A DNA stretch of 64,000 bases from Paenibacillus tundrae (GTDB taxonomy: Bacteria; Bacillota; Bacilli; Paenibacillales; Paenibacillaceae), in contig NZ_CP145605.1 in assembly GCF_036884255.1 (NCBI RefSeq), positions 4,650,001 through 4,714,000 on the forward strand, written 5' to 3'. Below are positions 17,639-26,449 of the stretch, in pieces (positions within the stretch are counted from its first letter, which is position 1; the number at the start of each line of letters is the position of its first letter). The notes beneath the pieces are model-generated. The model was not told where the DNA came from and did not search any database. It saw only the letters and a list, made by a program, of their open reading frames with translations. Made by a program: the position numbers and the translations under genes.

Positions 17639-18127
17639 TTAAATTGGATTATCAGGAAATTCCTCGGTGTATCTAGCTATTAGGTTTTGTAAATCCACGT
17701 CTTGAGGATATTCTTTTAAATATTTATACTTCCAAATTATAAGTTGGTCACTAAAGCTGTAATTGGTATCAAACCAATTTGTATAGTCAAAGTGTACTTT
17801 TAAACTCCCGGATATATCCAAAATTAACGTAAAAGAATACCATAATTCTTGCCCTTCTTCTTGAAATAATTCTCTCAATGCTTCTGCTAATGACAGGAGT
17901 TTTCTTTTATTTAATTTGAATTCTCTTTCGTTTACTTGGTATTTAAAAGGAATCTCAAGACTATGTTCATACCTATCAGGCTCTGTTTCTGGTTGGTAGT
18001 AAAAGTAAGTTCCTCCACCATCGTCAGAAACCTGAGCATAAAAATAAAACTTTTTCCAACCCTCCGGTATCATTTCATTAACCGTCTCAGCGATCTGTCG
18101 ATATAAATGATTCAGTGTTTCCTCCAT
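17639..18127 (-). CDS. Immunity protein, YezG family (DUF600)
   Basis: This is a 162-residue acidic protein that should bind and block the nuclease tip of the VgrG gene directly upstream. The DUF600/YezG pattern is clear: LNHLYRQIAETVNEMIPEGWKKFYFYAQV, the GGGTYFYY strand, LSLAEALRELF and HFDYTNWFDTNYSFSDQLIIWKYKYL. In Bacillus subtilis, YezG-family proteins neutralise YeeF-type nuclease toxins, the same nuclease family as here. Its ATG overlaps the toxin stop codon (TAATG), giving translational coupling, so toxin is never made without antidote. Confidence 0.92.
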   Translation of the reverse strand: MEETLNHLYRQIAETVNEMIPEGWKKFYFYAQVSDDGGGTYFYYQPETEPDRYEHSLEIPFKYQVNEREFKLNKRKLLSLAEALRELFQEEGQELWYSFTLILDISGSLKVHFDYTNWFDTNYSFSDQLIIWKYKYLKEYPQDVDLQNLIARYTEEFPDNPI

Positions 18128-21048
18128 TATTTGCCCCCGCTTTTATTTTTTATTGTTTTTTCAGTAATTCCCTTACCCTCAATCTCATAGACTATCTCGA
18201 ACGCATCTGGTCTCATTGAATTACCCGAATAGATTGGTTCAATTTTTACTGTAACCTTTTTCGGCGGATCTTCTTTAAGCGCATTCGCCCAATCCGTTTC
18301 CATATCATACCATAATCCACCACTCCGATTAATATTGCTATTTTGTGGCACAAGGTTATCAATGTCCTTCGGCCCTTTGAATTGTGCTCCTATTAAGTGT
18401 CCACCATCATCATCATCTTTTCTGCCTTGCCCTTTTCCTACTGTTCTCTGAGCATATTCACTTCGATCGCCTTTACCAAGTACAAGCGTTCCTTCACAAT
18501 TAATAATACGTCCTTGGCTATCTGTACGATAAGTGTAACCATCTGGTGATGTGTATTCCACATTCGGTTTTAAAACCTTTTTTCTACCTTTCTTTGTAAA
18601 GTGATCTCCGTACTTAACCGTTTCATAACCGGTTTGTTTAGAATCATCAACATCACCATTTTTATCTTTCTTGGAATCTGATGTTGACGAATCCTTCGGA
18701 TTATCTCCCGTTTTCCCTTTAGATTTGTCCGTTTCCTGATCTTTAGGTTTAGGTTTGTTTGGTTCATCCTTGGTTTTGTCTTTCGTCTTATCTGTGTCTT
18801 TCGGTTTATCCTTATCCTTGTTACCTGAATCCTTATCTTTCTTGCTCTTATCCTTATCACCAGAACCTTTATTATTGGAAGTAATCCCTTGGTTCTGATT
18901 CTTCTTGAACTTGCCACTTAGCATACTCATCAGAATCATGGCTTTAGTCATTGTATCCGAATCGACGTATTGGCTTAATTGCTCCAAGCCATAATTCATC
19001 GCTTCACTCATGAGTAGATTCTGCATGAAGCCTTTGGCCATGCCGCCCGCCATTTTTAGTCCGTTCCCAAGCATTGGCGACTTCATCATCAGAGCATCCA
19101 GTTTGCCTTTGAGCTTGTTCGCTAGATCTGCTGGACTGAAGTTACTGGCAAGTCCCTTCGCCTTGGTCATGACTTTTCCGAGTGCACCCGAGATGGCATC
19201 GCCAGCTTTATTGGCGAGATCACCGATGGCCTTCGCAACTTGACCTGCCTTATCTGCAATCTTTGTGGCTGCACCTACGACACTGTCGACCACTTTACCC
19301 GCTTTTTTAACTAGCTTGGCGCCTTTGATGGCAAACTTGGCACCCGTTGCTGCCCAGCCTACGAACGGGATCGCCGCGGCAGCGGACAACGCCGCGTTGG
19401 TATAGTCTCCTCGAGCCGCATAGATGGCTGCATTGGCAAGGTCTGCGACCTCACCGACCACCGGAATCATACCGACAACATCCAGTACGGTCTGAGTCAC
19501 ATCCAGCACTTTTCCCCAGAAGCCCTTCTTCTCCTCTTCGGGTTCCTCTTCCACCTGTACCTCAGACACAAATGGCGCTTCTGGTACTGGCTCAAGATCC
19601 TCCACCGTTACAGGCATTTTGATTAGGCCATCGAGCAGCACTTCACTGCCCTTCAGATCGGTCATGCCATCCAGAATCATACTGCTGTCTCCGCACTGTA
19701 GGAAAATGGTTTCCTGTGCCTCAATCCCTATCTTCTTCTCGCTCTCAAGCGTAATCTCCTGCCCACCGGATGCTACAATTCCGCTATTACTCTGAATGGT
19801 GACCCCGCCGCCGTCCAATGTAATGAATAGACTGCCTTCTGTCGCAATTAGAGACATTTCCGAATCCGTCATTTTCATTTCTTTGCCATAATTCGTTCCC
19901 CAGCTCTTCGTTGCTGGATCTGCAGTCTTGGGAGAAGGCTGACTGCCCCGACGCACAGAACCCATCGCGAATGCGTCGCTCTCTTGACCACTAGCAAAAT
20001 ACACTTGAACAGCTGAGCCGGATTCTGGCATGCTGTAGAATCCACCGCCATCTCCGGCATATACAGCCGAATAAGGCATCCAGCTTGCTTCCGCTTCCGA
20101 TTGGGAGGCATCCACATCCAGATGGACTTTTACCGTGTCTTTGGTAACACCGATAATTTTGCCTTCTAGTGCTGCTCCGGCAATGTCATCGTTCCTGATT
20201 TCATTTTGCCGAATTCCACTTTCTGGACTAAGCGTAACCGTATGGCGAAGCAACCCTCCTACCGTTTCGCTTACGCAAGCAGCTACTTTCAGCTCCTCCT
20301 CGTGGAAGAGCACAGTATCTCCAAGCGCCAACCAGCGATGGGTATCTATCATATAACTCGTGAAGTCTTTCTCCGTTACGCCCGTAGCACCTACCGACCA
20401 AGCTTCTTTCAACGCCTTCATATCTCGCCTTAGCGTATATGCTTGGTCTGGCAGTTCTGTATACCGCCCATCTGGCACGCCAATATACAGTTTAGGAGAG
20501 TCAGCCGATATTTCCGGAATGATCGCTGCGCCGAACCGTGACGCGAGTCGGCGTAAGAAAGCCCAATCCGTCTCTCGATATTGCAGCGTCAAGGCTCCTA
20601 GTTTCGAGCCTCCACTCACATAATCAATGACATCTGATCTCGGATAAACCTTCAATACCTGCCGAATGACGTCTTCACAGTCCTGATCCTTGTTCTGGAA
20701 CGAACGAATACGAGGTTCAATGTCTAGCAGATATGAGTAAGACACTGCCTCTAGCTCCAATATGTATATCCCTTGTACTCGGCGGATGCTGACATCCAGT
20801 ACAAGTCCTTGGAACAGCTTGCGAACTTCCTGCCCCTGTTCTCCGATCTCCACCAACGACACGGTCTCATCTTTGGCGAGCCGGTTCAGATCTTGATCCT
20901 GATGCTCTTCTGGAATAATGCCTTGCAAATACAAGCGAGCATGTTCTCCTGCACTCCGCTCGATCCGCAAATGTTGTATGTTCTGCAACGTGTATGGAGA
21001 TATACATCGGATATTCCCCATACCCACTGCCGCTTCCACTACACTCAT
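18127..21048 (-). CDS. VgrG-like spike protein with C-terminal DNA/RNA non-specific endonuclease toxin
   Basis: This 973-residue effector spike has four parts. Residues 1 to about 490 are a VgrG/gp27-gp5-like body (RETDWAFLRRLASRFGA; beta-helix-like end with EITLESEKKIGIEAQETIF). After an acidic linker, residues about 530-610 are the hydrophobic pre-toxin segment common in polymorphic toxins (GMIPVVGEVADLANAAIY). A helical linker with SNFSPADLANKLKGK and an extreme Lys/Asp repeat region (about 735-805) follow. The last 166 residues are a nuclease with DDDGGHLIGAQF (catalytic His near 884) and NLVPQNSNINRS...W..ME, the Endonuclease_NS_2 pattern. The gene is the last structural gene of the injection operon and is followed directly by its YezG-type immunity gene. 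Confidence 0.92.
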   Translation of the reverse strand: MSVVEAAVGMGNIRCISPYTLQNIQHLRIERSAGEHARLYLQGIIPEEHQDQDLNRLAKDETVSLVEIGEQGQEVRKLFQGLVLDVSIRRVQGIYILELEAVSYSYLLDIEPRIRSFQNKDQDCEDVIRQVLKVYPRSDVIDYVSGGSKLGALTLQYRETDWAFLRRLASRFGAAIIPEISADSPKLYIGVPDGRYTELPDQAYTLRRDMKALKEAWSVGATGVTEKDFTSYMIDTHRWLALGDTVLFHEEELKVAACVSETVGGLLRHTVTLSPESGIRQNEIRNDDIAGAALEGKIIGVTKDTVKVHLDVDASQSEAEASWMPYSAVYAGDGGGFYSMPESGSAVQVYFASGQESDAFAMGSVRRGSQPSPKTADPATKSWGTNYGKEMKMTDSEMSLIATEGSLFITLDGGGVTIQSNSGIVASGGQEITLESEKKIGIEAQETIFLQCGDSSMILDGMTDLKGSEVLLDGLIKMPVTVEDLEPVPEAPFVSEVQVEEEPEEEKKGFWGKVLDVTQTVLDVVGMIPVVGEVADLANAAIYAARGDYTNAALSAAAAIPFVGWAATGAKFAIKGAKLVKKAGKVVDSVVGAATKIADKAGQVAKAIGDLANKAGDAISGALGKVMTKAKGLASNFSPADLANKLKGKLDALMMKSPMLGNGLKMAGGMAKGFMQNLLMSEAMNYGLEQLSQYVDSDTMTKAMILMSMLSGKFKKNQNQGITSNNKGSGDKDKSKKDKDSGNKDKDKPKDTDKTKDKTKDEPNKPKPKDQETDKSKGKTGDNPKDSSTSDSKKDKNGDVDDSKQTGYETVKYGDHFTKKGRKKVLKPNVEYTSPDGYTYRTDSQGRIINCEGTLVLGKGDRSEYAQRTVGKGQGRKDDDDGGHLIGAQFKGPKDIDNLVPQNSNINRSGGLWYDMETDWANALKEDPPKKVTVKIEPIYSGNSMRPDAFEIVYEIEGKGITEKTIKNKSGGK
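19062..19175. repeat. Recombination-prone linker repeat, shared with 17264-17377
   Basis: This 114-base stretch inside the VgrG gene differs at only four positions from 17264-17377 in the displaced cassette. A diverged third copy lies at about 14750-14868. It encodes SPMLGNGL and SNFSPADLANKLKGK. It is the homologous seam through which new toxin tips appear to be swapped. Confidence 0.85.
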
Positions 21049-21117
21049 CGTCTCACTTCTTTCCTAGCAATGTCAGCACACGGAAAAAAGGTCTCAGCTA
21101 TAGCTCTAAGATGTTCA

Positions 21118-21594
21118 TTACCTGATGTTACCGCCAAACCCGGTTGTGCCGCCTATGGAAGACCCTCCAAGCTCTTGACCATCATCTTCAATCTGGATGT
21201 AGCCTCCGTGGAGACACATATTCATGCAGGTACTTAACAGTGCAGGTTCATTCTCAATGAGCACATCTGTTTTGCCCTCCATCCATGGTGTAGAGATGGA
21301 AGGAATACAGGGTGCCTTCTGGACACCTTCAATATCGAATTCACCTGTCTGAACGACAGGATTCAATTGACTGGTACAGTTACCAAACGGCATAATGTGA
21401 ATCATCGGTGTTGCATCAGCCACGTTCAGTTGTGCTTTTTCCTTTAGATGCACGCCATGGCTGTAAGGTATTTTCAATCGATTCAACTGTGTACCACAAG
21501 AACAACTTAAGATCGCTCCGGCCACAACATACGTTGGGCCTCCAGCCCCTTCATCCACTACATCCGGTCTCGTCGCTCCAATCGCTTCAGCCAT
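21118..21594 (-). CDS. PAAR-like spike tip protein (DUF4280)
   Basis: This 158-residue protein has the DUF4280 PAAR-like pattern: VVAGAILSCSCGTQLNRL, PFGNCTSQLNPV, a C-P-S-I-x-TPW segment (CIPSISTPW), ALLSTCMNMCLHGGYIQI and a final GQ. Cysteine positions suggest a metal-stabilised cone that sharpens the VgrG trimer. The start is the ATG at 21594 after GGAGGAGG. It lies between the Imm11-like gene and the toxin-carrying VgrG gene, as expected for a spike module. Confidence 0.88.
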   Translation of the reverse strand: MAEAIGATRPDVVDEGAGGPTYVVAGAILSCSCGTQLNRLKIPYSHGVHLKEKAQLNVADATPMIHIMPFGNCTSQLNPVVQTGEFDIEGVQKAPCIPSISTPWMEGKTDVLIENEPALLSTCMNMCLHGGYIQIEDDGQELGGSSIGGTTGFGGNIR

Positions 21595-21631
21595 TGATTT
21601 TCCTCCTCCGCTGGGTTTCACCCAGATGATT

Positions 21632-22201
21632 TTATAGACTCAGTAAACGGTTCTCCCCTTCAACCTGATTCACACGTTGCAACCGCAAACCAGTATAGTT
21701 CCTTCGTAATATCGCTTCAGCCAGAGCAAGATTCACCAATATCACTGTTTCTTGCAATCGTTCATCCGCCACATAAATAATGGGCCAAGATGTGCTCCTT
21801 AATTGATCCGCATCAACTTGAAGCACATTTAACTTGCCACTATTATCAAAGGTACTGCTTCGAGATAGAGCTTGCAGACGTGGAGGCACCATGAACCAAT
21901 ACGGGTGCAATTGCTGTCTTTCCATGTCCATCAATCCAACCAAACGAAACATGAGACGCGGGGCAAAGGTATGTAACAGGCGTTTAAGCTCATCCGACCA
22001 CATTGGATATGGGCGTTCAATCAGATCTACAGCTACAGGCCTTCGATTCGGACGGATGGTAAACTGTAGATTCGATTGTTCGAGTTCATTTAATTGCTCG
22101 CCTCTCATCCACTCAGGCTGAATAATACCTTTAACTCCCACGGGCTCAATCGCTCCTGTTACACGTGTATCCTGCATGATTTGGAACCAATTGTGCCTCA
22201 T
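21632..22201 (-). CDS. Imm11/DUF1629-like protein in the spike module
   Basis: This 189-residue protein starts at the ATG at 22201, which overlaps the stop of the pentapeptide gene (ATGA). A longer upstream frame is only an overlap artefact. The C-terminal pattern IIYVADERLQETV...AILRRNYTGLRLQRV resembles DUF1629/Imm11 proteins, which often sit next to PAAR and pentapeptide proteins in T6SS spike loci. Its role could be adaptor/chaperone for loading or a second immunity factor. The assignment is tentative. Confidence 0.6.
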   Translation of the reverse strand: MRHNWFQIMQDTRVTGAIEPVGVKGIIQPEWMRGEQLNELEQSNLQFTIRPNRRPVAVDLIERPYPMWSDELKRLLHTFAPRLMFRLVGLMDMERQQLHPYWFMVPPRLQALSRSSTFDNSGKLNVLQVDADQLRSTSWPIIYVADERLQETVILVNLALAEAILRRNYTGLRLQRVNQVEGENRLLSL

Positions 22202-23475
22202 ACGAGCTTTCCTCCTTGCCCTAAGCTCTTCTCCAATAATTGCGCTAACTGTTGATCCATTGTGCCAGCCATATGATCTATTCCTTCTCGTATCCGTACT
22301 ACCGGGCGATCCAGAATGCGGCAAGAAGTTCCAAGATCCATTTGCGCTCTGTCCAAACGGGAACCTGTGAAATCCACTTTAGATACATCTGTCCCTCGAA
22401 AATCCGTATCAGCCAAATTGCATACGCCAAACACGGTGTTTTCAAACGATGCTTCTCTAAAATCGGCTCCTTGAAGATCTGCCAGTATAAAGTCAGCTTC
22501 TCTTAGATCCGCCCCTGCGAAGGAAACTGGGTTGAATCCAGGTGCGTCCCAGATCTCTGAATTAGGTATCCCCTGCCTTGCTTCAATTCCATGAAATAGA
22601 GCGCCAACCATCCTGCAGTTTCGGAACCGGGCGCCGTACATCTGGCTGCCATTCCAGCGAGTGTCCGTTAAGTCACATTGTTCCCACACCGTGTTTACCA
22701 GATTGCTATTTTCGAATTGACTTCCGCCAAACGCAACATCTCGAAACGCTGAGAAACGGAAATCCATTCCACTGTAGTCTCCTCCAGCCAGATCCAGATG
22801 TTCTAAGGCTGCATAGCCGTAGACTTCTTCTGTTCTTTCAGCAAGCCACTTTCGAATCTCGGCTTCATCCGCAGGTTCAGCATCTGTTTTGTATACCGAC
22901 TCACTGACATCCAAATATTCACCTACACGTACTTCAATAGCAGGACACTTCTCTAGATTAATAAATGATTCGCATTGCACGGCCTCCGGCATCGCTTGGT
23001 GGATCAGATGAGTTACATAAGCATGTCCATGCTCTGCTTCTCGTAATAACAAGCGTTCCAGTTCTGGTTGTGCAATGGAGCCTGTATAGGAAGATCCCGG
23101 TCGCTCCAATTCCTCCTTCCAGCAAGCCAGCATAATATCTAGGTAGCCAAACGCCCATGAAGCATCGTAAGCTCCCTCAATAGGAGAAGGATCGAATAAC
23201 CACGTTTCGTCCGCAGCTTCTGTCAAATACAGAGCCTTCCCTTCTAGCAATTGTGTTCGAAGTAGAGAATACGTGAAGTGTCCCACGGCTCCATGTTCAC
23301 CGATGTTCTGCATGTCCAGTACCAACTGACACTGCTTGGCAAAATGCCGAATAAATTCTTCTTTCAGTCGTTCGCGATTCTGCTGATAGACCTGCTCCCA
23401 TTGCAGCATCACACGATTCCGCAGAGGTATTACAATCTCTTGCTTGAAATGCTCAAGCGCAGTAGTCACGAGCAT
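22198..23475 (-). CDS. Pentapeptide-repeat protein of the injection cluster
   Basis: This is a 425-residue protein. The N-terminal half is helical with no recognised domain. Residues about 215-390 form a pentapeptide-repeat beta-helix: LDLAGGDYSGMDFRFSAF, FENSNLVNTVWEQC, ADLREADFILADLQGADF, ADTDFRGTDVSKVDF. Pentapeptide proteins next to PAAR and DUF2169/DUF1629 genes are seen in T6SS spike clusters, where they are thought to act as effector adaptors. It begins at the ATG at 23475 after GGGAGAGGGTGA. An 84-base gap separates it from the first VgrG gene. Confidence 0.85.
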   Translation of the reverse strand: MLVTTALEHFKQEIVIPLRNRVMLQWEQVYQQNRERLKEEFIRHFAKQCQLVLDMQNIGEHGAVGHFTYSLLRTQLLEGKALYLTEAADETWLFDPSPIEGAYDASWAFGYLDIMLACWKEELERPGSSYTGSIAQPELERLLLREAEHGHAYVTHLIHQAMPEAVQCESFINLEKCPAIEVRVGEYLDVSESVYKTDAEPADEAEIRKWLAERTEEVYGYAALEHLDLAGGDYSGMDFRFSAFRDVAFGGSQFENSNLVNTVWEQCDLTDTRWNGSQMYGARFRNCRMVGALFHGIEARQGIPNSEIWDAPGFNPVSFAGADLREADFILADLQGADFREASFENTVFGVCNLADTDFRGTDVSKVDFTGSRLDRAQMDLGTSCRILDRPVVRIREGIDHMAGTMDQQLAQLLEKSLGQGGKLV

Positions 23476-23559
23476 TCACCCTCTCCCTTGAATATCATCA
23501 ATACGTTGTCAGATGAATATTGTAAACATTTTTCACTTTATACTCTTTGTTACTAGCGT

Positions 23560-24984
23560 TTAATTGGTTTTCAATTCAGTTCCTACTAGAGAGGTCGTAC
23601 CATCCATTTTGATATTACTCTCTTTGCAGGTTAGACTTATTTCTTCCTTCGCAGAGAACACAATGCTTTTCTCAGCATTCATCATAATATCTTCCTTAGC
23701 AAAGATCGTGATCTGCTGACTACTAATAATCTCAATCCCCCCGCCTTCACTGAGACGAATAAAGATCTCCCCATCCTTGCCAGTAACAATCACCTCTTCA
23801 GGTGTCATCTTCAATTCCTTCCCTGCTGCCGTACGGAAGTATTTGTGATCTGGGTTGCTCAGCTTGTTGCTCTCCCCCTCATCCGAGTTCTGACGTACCG
23901 AGCTTGTAGCTACCCCTTCCTCTTCCTTGTTACCAGGGAAATACACCCGCACATGATCGCCTTTCTCCGGCATAACGTACCAACCACTGTTTCCTTCTGC
24001 GGTATACACAGATTGGTAAGGAAAAGCATGTGCCTCACCCTCATTCTGAGCTTGATCGATTTGCAGATGTATCTTCAATTTATCTTTGCTAATACCGATA
24101 ACGACACCTTGCAAGGAAACCCCAATAATCTTATCGTTATAAAATGTATTTTGTCTGAGACCCCGGTGAGTACTCAGTGTATAACGGTGCTTTAATAGTC
24201 CATTTTTCATTTCCGTAAAAGCTTCATATACGTACAGCAGCTTGCCTTTAAATTCAATGGCATTTCCCAGATCAAGTACACGGTTCGTCTCAACCTCGTA
24301 ATACACATAGTCCTCCTCACCCACCTCAACCTTCGTGTTCTGAGAAGTGTATCGGAACTTATCCATCCGTTTGCGAACTCTGTAGTTAAAATCCTGCAGC
24401 TTGCCTTTAGATGAAGTATCGAACAAACCAAAATAAAATTTGGGTGTATCAAATACGGAAGCAGGCATGAGTCCTGTCCGCAGTCGAGATGCAATTCGCT
24501 TCAGAAATTGCCAATCCGTCTCCTCATACTGAAGAGTAAACTTTCCAATCGCTGCTCCGTCCGTCGCCGCATCCATAATATCGATATTAGGGTAACCAGC
24601 CGCAATCTGATCCAATAGCTGGGGATATGTCATACCGTGGTTTTGAAAAGAACGACTTTTCTTACGGATATCGAGTTCATGGGTATGGGAGATACCCTCG
24701 ACTTCAAGTAAGTAGACGCCGCCCTGCACCATAACGCTAACATTAAGGATTAGACCGCTGAACAATACAGATGTACTGCCTTGATCATCGACTTGGCTAA
24801 TCTCCACAAGTGTATCGGAACCACTTAACCGTACATAAGAATCCTTCTTCTCTTCATCTACAATTCCCGTGAATCTCACACGAGCGTGCTCATTCATCTG
24901 TTTAGTAATCGTTAACTCACGAAGACTAATTACCTCAAATGGACTCACTCTCACATTTTTGTAAGATAAGGCTTCAATGCTCAT
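23560..24984 (-). CDS. VgrG-like spike protein without toxin domain
   Basis: This 474-residue protein parallels the first 490 residues of the toxin-carrying VgrG. Both have the gp27-like ring region (YEETDWQFLKRIASRLRTG), the OB-like region (GISKDKLKIHLQIDQAQNE; GWYVMPEKGDHVRVYFPG) and a repetitive C-terminal beta-helix (ISSQQITIFAKEDIMMNAEK). It ends where the toxin linker of its paralogue begins. It probably forms the basic spike. Its ATG overlaps the stop of the upstream gene (ATGA). Confidence 0.9.
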   Translation of the reverse strand: MSIEALSYKNVRVSPFEVISLRELTITKQMNEHARVRFTGIVDEEKKDSYVRLSGSDTLVEISQVDDQGSTSVLFSGLILNVSVMVQGGVYLLEVEGISHTHELDIRKKSRSFQNHGMTYPQLLDQIAAGYPNIDIMDAATDGAAIGKFTLQYEETDWQFLKRIASRLRTGLMPASVFDTPKFYFGLFDTSSKGKLQDFNYRVRKRMDKFRYTSQNTKVEVGEEDYVYYEVETNRVLDLGNAIEFKGKLLYVYEAFTEMKNGLLKHRYTLSTHRGLRQNTFYNDKIIGVSLQGVVIGISKDKLKIHLQIDQAQNEGEAHAFPYQSVYTAEGNSGWYVMPEKGDHVRVYFPGNKEEEGVATSSVRQNSDEGESNKLSNPDHKYFRTAAGKELKMTPEEVIVTGKDGEIFIRLSEGGGIEIISSQQITIFAKEDIMMNAEKSIVFSAKEEISLTCKESNIKMDGTTSLVGTELKTN

Positions 24985-25616
24985 TCTCCAGCATCCCTTT
25001 CGTCATGGACTTCAAATCGAACCGAATTCATGATTGCTGAAGCCACGCGTTGCCAGTCATCCAGTTCATGGTCTGTACAATTGAAAGTACAGATTAGTGC
25101 CCGATCCTCCAAAGAAGTAAATAACATCAAATGATATAAGTTTGCGTTTACGACAGGAGTCAAAAATTCACATGTCGCCGCTTCACGTCCTCCGACCATG
25201 CGATCTCCATCCCCGTACCACTTGGTGAGCTTCTGCGTTCGCCGCAATATCTGAATCATGCTCTGTTTAAATAACGGTATATCCTCTGCAGGTAATGGAT
25301 TCATCGTATGGTTTACTGCAATATTAATCGTGCCCTCAGCATTGGTGTAGATTGTGCTTGGTCTATGCTGTGAAGGGTACTTCATATTCATCATTTGTTC
25401 AGACATCGGTTTGAACGTTCGAGGCAGCATCATCCACAGCTTGCCTTCCAGCAGTTCTGTTTCCTGAAAAGAATACGGGTTGCCGCCAATTTGTAGAAAA
25501 GCTGCCTTCAAATCCGGCTCAGGGTCTTCTGGGATATGCCCATAATCACCATCTTCAACCGAATTCATTTTCATGCCGTTCATCATTGCAACAATCTTCT
25601 CATCCCAATGCTTCAT
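24981..25616 (-). CDS. DcrB-related (DUF1795-like) protein of the injection cluster
   Basis: This is a 211-residue soluble protein. The start is the ATG at 25616 after GGGAGGATGTAACA; an earlier start at 25655 is less likely. A DcrB/DUF1795-like alpha/beta domain is suggested by WMMLPRTFKPMSEQMMNMKYP, TINIAVNHT, GGREAATCEFLT and VASAIMNSVRFEV. DcrB-related proteins occur in T6SS spike loci as effector-associated adaptors. Here it is coupled by a 4-base overlap to the first VgrG gene, consistent with spike assembly. Confidence 0.65.
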   Translation of the reverse strand: MKHWDEKIVAMMNGMKMNSVEDGDYGHIPEDPEPDLKAAFLQIGGNPYSFQETELLEGKLWMMLPRTFKPMSEQMMNMKYPSQHRPSTIYTNAEGTINIAVNHTMNPLPAEDIPLFKQSMIQILRRTQKLTKWYGDGDRMVGGREAATCEFLTPVVNANLYHLMLFTSLEDRALICTFNCTDHELDDWQRVASAIMNSVRFEVHDERDAGE

Positions 25617-25644
25617 TGTTACATCCTCCCTTGCTGTTCCAAAT

Positions 25645-26418
25645 TCAATCCACAATCATCCGATGTGGCACGCCCACCGGCATACCCGAGCGACCTGATC
25701 CGCGGCCAGCATTCGCCAATATGCGGTCTAGATATCGATGGATCTGTGCGTTGTCATACTCCCGGTACTCGAGTCCCAACCGATTCGCAATGTGATGCAG
25801 GATGACGGTTCGTGCAATTGTGCCTTCGTTCAGACACATCATGGCAAAGATCAGATCCTGGGGATCGGAGGTTCCTGTGCGAAGCAATCTCTCTGCATAA
25901 TCTTTCATAACGAGAGGGGATAATGTGCTAACACCTTCCGCTGCATATGCGACATGAATAACATGAAGCGTGTTGAACTCTGTTGCTAGATCCGCAAAGG
26001 TCTGATAATCCCGCCTGAGTCTGGCGCCTTCCTTCAGCTTGAACCGTGCGAGCTCCATTTCACTGGAATCACAGGTAGCCTCCTCATCCAGCCGAAGTTC
26101 TGCATGACTGGCTGTCATGTCACTTAGCTTCTCATCCTCGGTAAATCGAAGTTTCAGCACATTCACCCTACCCGTAGCCTGATATTCCAGTTCAGCAGAC
26201 TCGGTTAACATATACAATCTTCCCTTGTGCAGCACCATTCCCGGAGTAACCACCAGCTTGTCCGGGTATACCTCCACCTCTGCGCCTGCAAGGATACCAT
26301 CCGCGTAACTACGGTAGTACAACTCCATGTAGTCTCGGGGATAGTCCCGTAGTTCCTCCAGCATTGATGTCTTGAGAATTCTGCCTTTATGAAAATGGGG
26401 ATAGGAATACGTGAACAT
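25645..26418 (-). CDS. Putative baseplate protein (257 aa)
   Basis: There is no firm family match. The N-terminus (FTYSYPHFHKGRILKTSMLEELRDY) and the strand-rich segment VEVYPDKLVVTPGMVLHKGRLYML resemble the phage baseplate/tail-fibre-adaptor theme in which a beta-rich module positions receptor proteins. A faint similarity to the start of TssK (position of the PHF motif) is noted but weak. The C-terminal half is helical. It starts after AAAGGAGGGG and lies between the Hsp70-like and DcrB-like genes in the operon, so a structural or assembly role is inferred from position. Confidence 0.55.
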   Translation of the reverse strand: MFTYSYPHFHKGRILKTSMLEELRDYPRDYMELYYRSYADGILAGAEVEVYPDKLVVTPGMVLHKGRLYMLTESAELEYQATGRVNVLKLRFTEDEKLSDMTASHAELRLDEEATCDSSEMELARFKLKEGARLRRDYQTFADLATEFNTLHVIHVAYAAEGVSTLSPLVMKDYAERLLRTGTSDPQDLIFAMMCLNEGTIARTVILHHIANRLGLEYREYDNAQIHRYLDRILANAGRGSGRSGMPVGVPHRMIVD

Positions 26419-26449
26419 GAACGTTTCCCCTCCTTTCTGCTGACGATGT

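Noticed and set aside
22578..22907. Antisense frames inside the pentapeptide-repeat gene
   Set aside because: They are frame shadows of a well-supported gene with repeat periodicity and a good start site on the other strand.
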